From assembly GCF_947507565.1 (NCBI RefSeq), contig NC_089185.1:2604001-2668000 (forward strand): 64,000 bases of DNA, written 5' to 3'. This DNA comes from Oscarella lobularis. Taxonomy: Eukaryota > Porifera > Homoscleromorpha > Homosclerophorida > Oscarellidae. Each line of letters starts with the position of its first letter. Position 1 is the stretch's first letter. Below are positions 10,673-21,238 of this stretch, piece after piece. The notes under the pieces are model-generated. The model did not search any database. It was not told where the DNA came from and was given only the letters and a program-made list of their open reading frames with translations. Position numbers and translations under genes: made by a program.

Positions 10673-10719
10673 AGCCGCAAAGCTTTGGAAGTAGATCTGT
10701 ATTGCGATTTTTGCTATAG

Positions 10720-12235
10720 CTGCATGCATCCTAGGGTCATTGGTATGGCTAGAAATAAAAGTTCTCTAACATCATTCATTCGATGATTCAACTTGGCTAG
10801 CAAACTTTTAATAGGTAGGAAACGGACCGGAAGAGAAATTGGCAGTGCTGGGTTAAACAAGTAACGCGCGGCTAAACGCTTTTAGCTTTGTACATACATA
10901 CACACTGTAAGATTTCGTTCTAATGTAGATCAGCAGCTACGTAAAAGCTATATAGATGATAAACTAAATCTGTGGATGCGGGGGGAAAAAAGAGAATTTA
11001 ACTCGGTTTGTCGTACCTTTGGCAGCAAAGAAAGAGATTGAAAAATCTGTCTATATGGTCCCAGAACTTCCGGGTTTAACTTATCGTCACTGCATAGGTG
11101 GTAAGACAAAGATAGTTGAGTAACTGATTGCCAACTCATTCAATACATTCTGCGGCGACGGAGGTAAGCTGCCGGCGATTTCCGCAATGATTGCGCTAAC
11201 ATATCATCCATTTAAGGCTACAGAACGCTTCAAAATGCGTCGTAGTGCCAATACGGCCGGGCAGCACTGACGGCATGGTTATCGCTGGCTTTCCCCGTCC
11301 GACTGCCTGGGAAGTAGCCAGGCGTAGCCGTTTCTGGCCAGCGAAGTCTGCGTAGATCGGCGCACCAACTGAACCTACCTGACGCTTACGCTCCTAATCA
11401 ATTTGCTTGCTGTGCTTTGCTGTTCTTGTCTGTCTCTCTCTTAGTGGTGCACAAGGTGCTTCGTTTCGCCTGTTCGACGCCGTGGCGATGGCGGAGACGA
11501 TCGCGCAGTGATTTCGAGTGAGAAAATCAGTGAAGGAGACGGGTTGGAAGTTACTTGGAACATTTTACGCGAAGGTGTTCGCGATCGCGTAATTTTCTCT
11601 ACCTGTAGCGCCTTCGCCATTGTTCGGTAACCTTTCGAAAGATTTGTCTCTTCAAAGACAACGACCAATTTGGATCGACCGCTAACGGATCCCTCGGATC
11701 GCGAAAGATTCCTGTTTGGAAGTTTGGACCCAGCTAGGGGACCCAGGAAGTGCGCTAAGGACGCGCCCACAACAAAATCGCCCCTTTGGAAGGTTATCGT
11801 AGCTAAAATAATCCACGTTATTAAAAACTTTTCATAGCGTTCCTAAAATTTCCAAAGAGCATTCTGATACAAGTTGCAGATTGCTGTGAGCACACGTTCT
11901 TGTGAAGATCGGACTTTTCCGAAAATCGCCTAATTAAATCGCCGACAACACACGGTGTAAGTATAGACCGACACAAGTCAAATATCAGTTTAACACCACA
12001 TGCGCTTACGTATCAGTACACTGTAACAGCAGTACATAAAAGTTTACTATCGACCAAAAAATTTCTGAAATGGGCGTACTAGCTCTTAACGCACTAAGTT
12101 GAGATCCCTGATATATATCTAGCCTGATGGAATTTGGTGTAGCATTTCGCTTAGGCGTTCTTCTCCTAAGCAATACCGTGTGTCGCTAATCCCGCGAAGA
12201 TCGAGTCAATGTAACTCGCTTTCTCTCTTTGCTAG
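10720..12235. other. Intergenic stretch upstream of the CARD-ROCO gene
   Basis: No gene is supported across 1.5 kb. It contains a GC-rich nested stem (next entry) and a conventional-looking ATG at 12127 whose frame stays open for 20 codons, which could be the start exon of the CARD-ROCO gene. The last 100 bases are pyrimidine-rich, ending in two possible acceptors (CTAG at 12235 and at 12246). Confidence 0.4.
11283..11343. other. Nested stem-loop in a GC-rich segment
   Basis: An outer 7-bp stem pairs CGCTGGC (11283-11289) with GCCAGCG (11337-11343). Inside it GCCTGG (11305-11310) pairs with CCAGGC (11318-11323) around a 7-base loop. The surrounding 11240-11360 is richer in GC than its flanks. 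It could be part of a structured RNA, but it does not match a tRNA, 5S rRNA or spliceosomal RNA I know. Confidence 0.3.
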
Positions 12236-15200
12236 TGCCTCGCTAGTCGCGTTGCAAGGGCTGTAATCGACCCACTCTTCGACGAAATCGTCTTACCCGA
12301 AATTTCCAGCTTCTCTTCGCTAGATTACACCACTTTCCTTTACGATCTATCTGCGATCGGGGTCCTGGCGGCGGGCAAACGCGACGAACTTCTCGAGAAG
12401 CTCAAACTGAAAGAGGACGTTGCGTTCGAGCTATTTGGCACAGTCCTTCCTCAATACGGTCTTGGATCCTTTGATAAGCTTATGTCTGTTCTCCTAAGCA
12501 CAGAAGGCTTTGAAGAGTTGGCAAAATCTCTAATAGGTAGGGACTGTGAGCAAATCTTGATTTGCCTTTATGAGATTAGCCTGGGTTCTTGTTAGTGTAA
12601 TTTAAAATTTTCTATATCGAGTTTGATGCATGCTGTACTGATTAGTACAGCCGTGAAATTAGTACGTGTACCTACATGCAACGAAAATAGTTTCAAATTT
12701 CGAAGCAGTCAAAGCAAATTAGAAAACGTAGATATTTTATCTCATCTGCATTGGCTGCACGACGTCATTAAGAGCTACATGTAGACTACGGAGAACTCTG
12801 CAGTTGATGCTCATTAGCTATCGCTTGCGTGCATCAGCATGCGTTATCTTTGGAGTAACATACTTTTGTAATCAACACTAATACTTTACTTTTCAACCTA
12901 ACTTGATCTTAGAAATCACTCAAAATCATGTAGTTTAGATAAATATAATGTGAGCAGCTAGCATATTCAATGCTTTTTATTTCAGAGAAACGTAGTTCTC
13001 GGACTGCCGAACTCGGTATGGCATCAGATGGCTTTTTGTTTGCACCTCTAATGCTGGTCTTTGTGCGGCTTAGCGATGAAAACAGCTGAAATGAATACAA
13101 ATTTGGGTAAGTTGTTTGTTGCTAGACGTCTAATCTTGCAATTGTTGTTTTTAGAAAAAGCACTTACAGGACCGGCTAATTTAGGTTTCTTTTTTTCTAT
13201 TGTCTTTTTTGTTTTTAATTACGAGTTTATAGCGAAAAGAATACGATTTCTATCAGATCCAACTTTTCGTAAGCATTTTTTGGGCTTGGAGGTTCAAAAT
13301 TACTATTATTCATAACTAGAAAACACGGCACTAACGGATCTTAGATACTGTAGGTTTGGGCTTTTTATGTAGCTCTGAAATCTAAGGCGCGTTTTAGTGC
13401 AAGTGTTCTCAGAAAACTCCGGTCTAGGTATAAGTACTATAAAGAAAAAGGTTTCTGAAATAGGGACATGTCCTTTTAGCAAGAGAATGCGGAATTGACC
13501 CGGAAATAGGTTGCTAATAATGTTCTGCTGCTGCTGTTCTTTTATGTGTTTGTTTTAGCAAAGTTGATTTGGAAAAGTGAATGCTTACGTAAGTGTTTCT
13601 TACCTAAAAAGTTCTAAAGCTCATTCTTTTTTGCGTATAGGAGAAAAACTAGAAGATCCTATGTCAGGTGAGAAGCTTTCCTTGCAGTTTCTGAACTTTA
13701 TAAATGTGGAGCATTATTTACATCTAGCAAACTTGTTTTATGAAAATCCTGATACAGGTTTGTGTTTAAATTGAAGCCTTGCTCTTCTTAGCGTGGGATT
13801 TTAGGAGACATGCTGGTTAAGTATCCTAATCTCGGTGAATTGTTATCTTCATATTAATTATATGTACTCTAATATGTTGAATTCTCATGCAGTGCCTATA
13901 TTCTGCCGAGAACCTATGTTAGGTAAATTAGTAATTTATTGAGAATCCATCTGACATTTTTTAGCTGTAAACTTGGCTCGTGTTCCTGAAAAATGTAATT
14001 CCACATTACCAAATATTATCTAAAAGTAATTAAAGTACTCTAAAATTTAGTAAAGACGATTTCTGAGTCTGAAGGAGACGAAGGTCAATGCAAATCCTAT
14101 ATTTAGAATTAAAGTAGTTTAATTTTGCAGATGAGCGAATTGCTACTGCTAAACGATTTCTTACAGCAAAACTGAGTATTAGCCTAAATATTCATGTTGT
14201 TAATTTACAAGATAGTTTTGCTCAAAGCTGTCAAAAATGCGCAAGAAGCAGAATTTGGTACTTGTTCATTCCTATGAAATACGCGCGTACTATTCTTTGC
14301 ATCTAGCTAAAGAGCTTGCTGAAATGTGGATCAGCGGTATGAACTACCAATCCTGAAACAACAATGTATATCACTGCTAGCAATTTAGAACATGAAAATA
14401 TCGCCGATGTTAATCAATGTTAGAATAATAGTACAATTTAATTGAATGCCATCGTTTAGGTAATATTTGCTTTAGTGGGTTTTGGAATTGACCCAAGAAT
14501 TGGTGAGGTCTCTGTTTTAGTAGTAGTACACAGTTCATTTTATCTCCAGGAATTGGGCTTGCTTTACTGCCCGATATTAGTGAGTATACGATGTTTTTGT
14601 TTTTTCTAAGAGCGCTGACTCTTCTTGCAGGTGTTCGCTTGGCGTCGCTTCGGTTTGGTAACATTTTTATTTACTAACGTGCATTTATTTGTTTTCAAAA
14701 TGAAATTTTCAGAACAAGACGGCACTCCTAACGTCAAGGATGGTAATCTTTTGTTTGTTCCTAAGCTAAAGCGTTTCAGTTTTTTATGTTTTGTTTCAGT
14801 TATGGAACTCGCACAAAGAGGAGCTAAGCTTGGTAACTCTCATCAAATCGACGCGTTTGCAGTTGTTCTCTTTAGGCCAAAAACTTGATAGCTTCGTAGG
14901 AAACGGTAAAGTACGGCAGCTCTTAGTGCATGGCTGTGTTTCATCTAAGCTCATTTAGAAAACGTTAATCCAGCATACGGTAATTATACCAAAATTGAGT
15001 ATAGGCATCTTCTGAGGTTACCATCGTTGAGCTAGTGAAAGCATTTGAACAAGGTTCGCAAGCAGGTGCGTAAATATGCAAATACGCCTGTGTTTAGTGC
15101 CAAATTGCATTTAGTTCGCGTTCTCAGCAAACAACCTCAGATAGGTAGAGAGCTACTTCGCTATTAATAAATCATACTTACGCAATGTTCCGCAGTTGAA

Positions 15201-18200
15201 GAGTTTTTAAGAATGGAGGGAGTAGGTCAGATCTGCGCGTTTTATTGTAGTCTCTTTGTTAGCTTTTGTTTTTAGCCGACGTTATTAGGAAAACTGCAAA
15301 TGCTGGTATGTTTTTGATTTCACTAAACATGATATTATCTTTTTCCTTCAGCAAAAAGAAGGAGTATGCTTTTGGGTATAGTTATATTTTGCATTATTAT
15401 TCCGAACAAACTTTCTTTCTTAGGAACACTTATTTCAGAAGCATTAAACAAACTCTGTAGGTTCAATGTAAAAAAATCAGACGTGCTTTGACATTTTGCT
15501 TATGCAGTGAAAATATTGGAAAACAATCCGGTCATGAGTACGTTTTTCTAACTAGTCAACTGTTTAGACTTCGCTACTCTTGAAATACGATTTTCATGCA
15601 GATAGACGAATGTTTACTGAAGTGAGCGCTCTACGAACTTTTGAAGCAGCAAAGAAACAGGGTCTAGTCACCGTTGTGAGAGCTCGAGTTCATTTGGTCG
15701 GAAAAGACAACGCTGGCAAGACCGCAGTCAAGAATGCCCTGCTGAGTCAGAGATTTATTGAAAATCAAGAAAGCACGGTCGGAATAGCAACCAGCATGGC
15801 TGTGTTCCAAGCAGCGACAAAAGGCAAAGACGGAGCGTGGATACTTCAGGAGGAGGGAAAACCGTCGCATGTCATAGCAGCAGCACTGAAGAAAGTCAAA
15901 CAGGATGCCTCTGATTCCGAATCGGGTTTTTCGAACCATTTCAATTCTTTCAAACCTGGAGAGTACGCTTCTCAAGAGAACCACGAGAAGGTATCGTACC
16001 CGTTCGACGAAGAGTCTGTGAAAGAAGCTGAACACAAGAACTTTGAGCTCCCGTTTGACTCAGAATCATTCGACAGCTCCTATTTGGCGTCGAAACGACG
16101 CACCAGAACAATACTCCCTTTTGACCGTTCTAAAACTCTAGACGAAGAAAGAATCGTCCAAAGTTTCAGCGAATCTCAAGAGTTGCACGGCACCTGGAAG
16201 AAGATGGCCACCCTACCCAGCACCGAGCCCGTATACTCATCAATAACTCTATGGGACGAAGGCGGCCAAGAACAGTACCTTAACATGCAGACCCCTTTCA
16301 TCGCCGAAGATGCCGTTCACCTTTTGATGTTTGATCTTACTCAGCATCCGGATTCCAAAGTGAAATTCACCACATTTCGCTACAGAGATGGCACTAAGGT
16401 CGAACAGCCTTCCTTCGGATATCATACCTACGGCGCAGTTCTGCACGTTTGGTTAAGCATGTTGGCCATCTCCGGAGGAGGATTGGCTAATAAGCTTGCT
16501 AATTTTTTTGGCGAAAATTTGAATGTAACGTCTTTCGGGGAAGCTTTTGTACCTCAGGTCGCTTCACCGCCTTGTATTCTGGTGGGAACAAGGTCTAGCT
16601 CACCGGAAGCGCTAACTCAAGAGTATCAGAAGTTTCTGAAGAACCTGTTTTCCACGCATGAAAAGGCTCTACTGCTCGATCATATAGTTGAGAACGAAGA
16701 GAGCAACGAATCAGCAAAGGGGCTCAGAGATCCGCTCTTGTTCTATCCGGTCGAATGCAACTATGCTTCGAAGGAAGAAATTGAGGCGGCTAACAGACAG
16801 AAATCGTCGACTAGTGACAATATCGTCATTCCGCAAGATCCGAATTTTGGCAAAATTCGGCAGATCATCATGAATGCCGCTCAGCAGTTCTGGCAGAAAC
16901 GACAGCTGCCAAAGCGATGGCTTATACTCCAGCTTCTCAATGATCATATCAGCAAAGAAAGCGCCATTGTTCACGAATCCTCTCTGTTTTCGATGGCGCA
17001 AAAAGCGTGCAAGATTCCTAGCAAAGAAGAGTTCGGCTATGCTATGACGTACCTAGACGCTCTCGGTATGATTATTTACAGACCGAGATCAAATTATCGC
17101 GTTTTGAAAGATCACATCATAACTGATCCTTCGTGGATATTTGACCTCTTTTCGCGTTTCCTTCCTATGATTTCTCAGGAAACTGGACGCACACCAAGAA
17201 ATGACGAAGAAGCGTTTTATCCGGCGTACCGAAGTGACCTTGCTCAGGTTCAGGAAAAAGGAGTGATGAACTCGAGATTAGTTAAATATTTTCTTGATCA
17301 CGTCAAGCGAGCGAGATCACATCGGGGTGAGATGCTGAGACTTCTGCAAGACTTCGACGTCTTAGCTCCTTGCTCAGAAAGCGAAGCAACTGAAGAAGAT
17401 AGTTTCTACGTACCTTGCTTAGTACAGAAACGTCTCAAAGACTTGCAACAGTGCTTTATTTTTCAAACTGACGGACGTCAAATGTACACGTCTCCTCTGG
17501 TGCTTAAAGCCGATTCGATTTTGATTTGGCCAGAACCGCTTTTCTTTCGCCTGGTAACACGCTTCATCAACAAATTCCAACCAAGGAAAGTTTTAGTTGA
17601 ACGCAATAGAGTAGTCATAAACGATATCGATTCCTCAAGTCATATGATGGCATTGGAGTTTCTTTACCTCGATCCGAAATACGTCACGGCAACCGTGAGG
17701 TATCGACCGCTCGAAGATGGACTGCATTTTGTTCAAAAGAAGTCTCGTGAGCTTCGTCAAATGATTGTCAGAGAGCTGAACGACGTCAAGAAACTTGGAT
17801 TTGAGAATTTCAGATTTCACACTTGCTTTTGCAGACGTCCTCGAACTTTGCCGGATCCTAGCAGCGATGGCTCAGATCTCTACACAAATTTGGAACAAAA
17901 TTTGATTTATAAGGCTATTTCCGACGTTTACTATCGTGCAGAAGATGATTATGAGTTGCTACCTGTTGAAATTGCGTCTGAATTGTTATTTTGGTACTCT
18001 GACGATGAGGCAAGATTTAATTAACGTTTTAGAGACGGGAAATTATGTACTTGGGTATTTAGAGCACTTCGCCGAAGAAAGACAGCGGCAAATTTTCTGA
18101 ACCATTTCCTTCAGTTGACGATGAGGTAACAGAAAGGGTAAAGACGGCTGTCGCTGATGTTATTCCTGAGCGGTATTATAATATGCTTGGTGAAATTCTT

Positions 18201-18840
18201 GGTTTAGACAGCGAGGATCTTGAGAAGATATCTCTACAGCGATTGAGAAGCATTATTGCTATCATTAACGTCTGGCAGGCAAAAATGAACAGCCATGGAG
18301 AGAAACCAACAGTAGGTCGGCTCTTAGAAGCGGGCAGGAAATTGAACATTGAAGAGAAAACAATTAGAGAAGCATTCTATAAGCCAAGAGGTAACTGTGC
18401 AGACGAGTTTCATTACTTACGTATAATAAGCCGGCTAAAGAGAATAAGGATATTTATCCTGTTATATTTTGATACGCGTAACTAGAAAACCAGGCGCGTC
18501 CTTAATATGCAGCCGTCATAATTCAGCTTTTTTAGTTTTTTTTCCTCCGGATACAACCTTAGTGACTAAGGAAAGCAGAAAAATCATAAGTGCGCTTGTT
18601 GAGGCTGGGCGCTTTAAGTGGATGGAAATTGGAGTTAAAACGGGTTTTCACTTTAATGAACTTGAAGAAATAGATAAATCAGTCAAAGGTGGTTCGAAAA
18701 TGAAAATGTTAAAAATTGCGGATGATTGGATGACAAAAATATCAAAAACTACAGTTGGCGAGATCGTGCACATTTTAGACAAAGTTGGCGTTCACAGAAG
18801 TTTTCTTGAGAAAGCTTACCTTGACATGACTTTTGAATAG
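12236..18840 (+). CDS. CARD-[10-residue repeat microexons]-Roc-COR-Death-Death protein
   Basis: About 1427 aa from 36 exons; the true start lies upstream. Exon 12236-12536 is a CARD fold (AIGVLAAGKRDELLEKLKLK, GSFDKLMSVLL). Then 32 phase-1 microexons: 12986-13015, 13074-13106, 13155-13184, 13233-13268, 13320-13349, 13398-13427, 13480-13509, 13559-13576, 13641-13667, 13728-13757, 13805-13834, 13893-13922, 13965-13994, 14051-14083, 14131-14175, 14216-14257, 14307-14336, 14389-14418, 14476-14502, 14550-14579, 14631-14657, 14713-14742, 14800-14832, 14876-14905, 14959-14979, 15036-15065, 15115-15144, 15196-15225, 15276-15305, 15352-15375, 15424-15456, 15508-15537. Exon 15602-18009 holds a Roc GTPase (P-loop GKDNAGKT, switch II DEGGQEQY, VGTR) and COR domain. 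A GC-AG intron joins 18063-18390 (Death, PTVGRLLEAGRKL) and 18563-18840 (second Death-like domain). Likely a cytosolic innate-signalling GTPase scaffold (inference). Confidence 0.8.
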
Positions 18841-19099
18841 GTTAATGGGTTATTTGTCTTTCACTAAGCCTTCTCCTCGCATGGTTTGCTTTTTGTTTTT
18901 CGCGGTGGGTAGTTAGGATTTATGTTTGATTTCTATGTGCCTTACAAGTCAGCTAAAACTTTTTACTTGCTCGATGTTGTGCCCTAGAACTCTGTCATAT
19001 AATAGAAAATCTAACGCAGCCAAGGATGTCTCGGCGGTGAAATTTCTCTAGTAACTGAATTTTTTTATAAACCTGAATGTCATGCGTAATATCAAGACC

Positions 19100-19243
19100 G
19101 AAAGTGTAAGTCCAATTAAGCGCTATACAACACCACTTTATCCACCTTCAACAGCTCCGCAGCATTTACCAACTGAAACTGACACGTCATGAAGCTGACA
19201 AACTATGGAAGTACACCTGTTTTGCGATTTTCGTAATAGCTGC
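19100..19243 (+). pseudogene. 3'-end fragment of a Frizzled-like gene
   Basis: The segment matches the last part of the 6.1-kb receptor gene and its 3' flank: a stretch ending in a CTTCAACAGCTCCGCAGC block, then CCAACTGAAACTGACACGTC, then a 3' flank with CTATGGAAGTACA. No other exon lies nearby. It is a displaced remnant on the far side of the CARD-ROCO gene, showing that receptor copies once bracketed it. Confidence 0.7.
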
Positions 19244-19369
19244 CGCGAGTCATTACTAATGACTCATTAGTATGTATTGGAATAACGGCTACTAAGTAGG
19301 AATGAAAGCTGAAAGCTCACACACTAGACGTTCAAATCTACGCTCCCTTCTCCCCTATTACCTATTCAC

Positions 19370-19794
19370 CGCAGCAACGCGATCAGCCTCAGCAACAATC
19401 CCGACGATTACGCAATCGGACGTGTCCACGTGGAGTCTCAGCCAGTCACTGCAGAGTTCGTCGAATTGAACGTAGTGAGCCGCCTCGCAAAGAGATAGAA
19501 CGTTCTCAGCACCTGTAGGGCATTCGGGTTTCACTTCTGTAGGCGTATTCGATCAACATCTTCATTACTGCTCCGTCGACGTTACGGATAGCGACGTCGC
19601 TTTAGAAAGCTTCCTCCAAACATTGAACGAAAGAATGGACTAGAGGAAGCGAGGATTATTCGGTGCGCTGGAAACCGTTGACCGTCTTCGCTGACGATGA
19701 CGACGTCGCACAGATAGTTCGATAATCGCAATGAGTCGAGGTTCATTGCAGTTGAGGAATGGTTACGCGTCTTGAAAGCAATCGTTTCAGCCAT
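19370..19794 (-). pseudogene. BTB/POZ-BACK gene fragment with frameshifts
   Basis: From the ATG at 19794 the minus strand reads a BTB domain (NYLCDVVI, FPAHRIILASSSPFFRSMF), then frameshifts inside the FGGSF region. The continuation, VDGAVMKMLIEYAY, then shifts again into ECPTGAENVLSLCEAAHYVQ and FDELCSDWLRLHV. This is the order of a Kelch-type BTB domain entering its BACK region. No Kelch repeats follow. Two frameshifts make it a pseudogene. Confidence 0.75.
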
Positions 19795-20132
19795 CGTGGT
19801 GCCTCGATCTATCCGGGGTTTCTGTTCGCGACTCCGCGCTGGGAGTTCGCGCTTTCTGTTACACGCAGTACACTGTACAGGGTATATGGCAGTGTATATG
19901 GCATAGTGTCACGACTGCTATACCTACCAACACAAAGCACGAATTAAACAAGAGAGGAAAACGGCGAACTTTCTGATGGCTCAGCATCAGCAAAATGTTG
20001 AAGAATTATAATTAGTCACAACGAATTAGACAAGATTATTACACATGATCACATATCAATAGATAAGACAATTTCATCATAGTCACCAACAGATACGGTA
20101 CAGACGATTTTCTTGAGCCCATCCAAAGTGTA
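19795..20132. other. No recognisable gene
   Basis: AT-rich stretch between the BTB fragment and the 3' end of the minus-strand hypothetical gene, with a short imperfect repeat of GTATATGGCA at about 19880-19905. Nothing else is visible. Confidence 0.5.
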
Positions 20133-21149
20133 TCAGTCTCTTAAATCAAAGTAGTTCTCTCCGGGCGATACGAAATAGCGAGGACGCAAGCTTCGGGTAC
20201 ATTCAATCATGCGTCGCCTCAACTTCGCGCCCTCGACATAGACGCAAAAAGCCAACTTCTCGTCTTCGTCATCTTCCACAAAAACCCTAAGTCGCTCATC
20301 GACCCAAGACACGTCCACCCTTCTCGGCTTTCTGTAATACATTCGATTCAGGAAATCGTACTCTACGTCACTATTGTCTTCTTCGCTATCCGAAGACGTT
20401 TGGCCACTGTCGCCTTCTTCATTGCAAGCGGAACGGTTTTTTCTGAATAGCTTTGCAGAAGGACCGCCTTCCACAGATCTGCGTTGATTCGCTGACGCTA
20501 GAAAAGCTTTCGCAGCATCAACAACGGCTTCACGCGTTTCATAGTTTACAGATCCCGAGAGAATTTTCTCCAAAAGTTCGACGTACGCTAAATTGATTCG
20601 CGTCGATTTCTGACTACCCAAACGGACTTTGACGTTTAACACTCTTCCAAATGCACTTTCAATTACAAGAAACGGCCTGTCTTCGGTTCCCACTTTGATT
20701 TCCTCTATCTCAATACAGCCTCCAAACATGTGAACGTCATCGCCATCGCAGAGCTTGGGAGGCGTGGCCTCATCAAATTGGTGATACTGGCTATGGGCGA
20801 GTTCGCGTGCGTAAGAAGTTGCGACTATACACGTATAAATACGCCGTCTGACGTCAGATACGGGAAACGACGCTGCTTTTTCGAGTTCGCTAACGAGAAG
20901 TTTATTGAACAGAATCCAATCTTTAGCGCTAGTGGGGCCGTATTTAGCGCGATTCTCTGGCGCCGTCGCCGATGCTACACTCGAATACACGTCGATCCCG
21001 TGCTCAGTGAGGCGTTCGTGGCTCACGATGACCGGAGGAAGCGACTTCAGGATTACGTCCGGAAATTCACCACCATCGACGTCCGAGGGAGCGAAAAGCG
21101 ACCTGCGATTAGCGACGAATTGCCGTGCTAGTTCCAAACCCGCCTTCAA
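20133..21149 (-). CDS. Hypothetical protein, start unresolved
   Basis: An uninterrupted frame of 338 codons that I do not recognise. It is soluble in character, with no signal peptide or membrane segment. An acidic serine-rich linker (DSGQTSSDSEEDNSDVEYDF) lies near residues 245-265, and the C-terminal 70 residues are basic and aromatic. No ATG lies near the 5' end: the first codon given is TTG, the frame stays open 12 more codons upstream (including SDAFSDLPVLK) to a TGA, and two ATGs at 21176 and 21209 are in another frame. A one-base error, or a short upstream exon joined at about 21182, would repair this. It is transcribed away from the dynein gene, whose ATG is only 90 bp from its 5' end. 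Confidence 0.6.
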   Translation of the reverse strand: MKAGLELARQFVANRRSLFAPSDVDGGEFPDVILKSLPPVIVSHERLTEHGIDVYSSVASATAPENRAKYGPTSAKDWILFNKLLVSELEKAASFPVSDVRRRIYTCIVATSYARELAHSQYHQFDEATPPKLCDGDDVHMFGGCIEIEEIKVGTEDRPFLVIESAFGRVLNVKVRLGSQKSTRINLAYVELLEKILSGSVNYETREAVVDAAKAFLASANQRRSVEGGPSAKLFRKNRSACNEEGDSGQTSSDSEEDNSDVEYDFLNRMYYRKPRRVDVSWVDERLRVFVEDDEDEKLAFCVYVEGAKLRRRMIECTRSLRPRYFVSPGENYFDLRD

Positions 21150-21238
21150 AACGGGTAGGTCAGAGAAAGCGTCGCTCTTTCATGACAAGTGCAAGAGTAA
21201 TACGGGACATTAATCGAGTAAGCTAACCCGGACAAGAT
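21150..21238. promoter_or_regulatory. Short divergent promoter region
   Basis: About 90 bp separate the 5' end of the minus-strand hypothetical frame from the dynein intermediate-chain ATG, so both probably share one bidirectional promoter. No TATA box is evident. Confidence 0.5.

Noticed and set aside
12640-12665. A short palindrome, CTGTACT...AGTACAG
   Set aside because: Unlike the hairpins at 47-60 kb it lacks flanking direct repeats, so I do not count it as an insertion.
13688-13705. A candidate 18-nt phase-1 microexon in the CARD-ROCO array
   Set aside because: It would leave an intron of only 22 nt before the next exon and has a weak donor (GTGGAG). Skipping it keeps frame and gives a normal 60-nt intron.
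14800-15065. An acceptor at 15016 (CTGAG/GTTACC) for one microexon
   Set aside because: In the required phase it runs into a stop. The acceptor at 15035 gives a 30-nt exon that fits the array.
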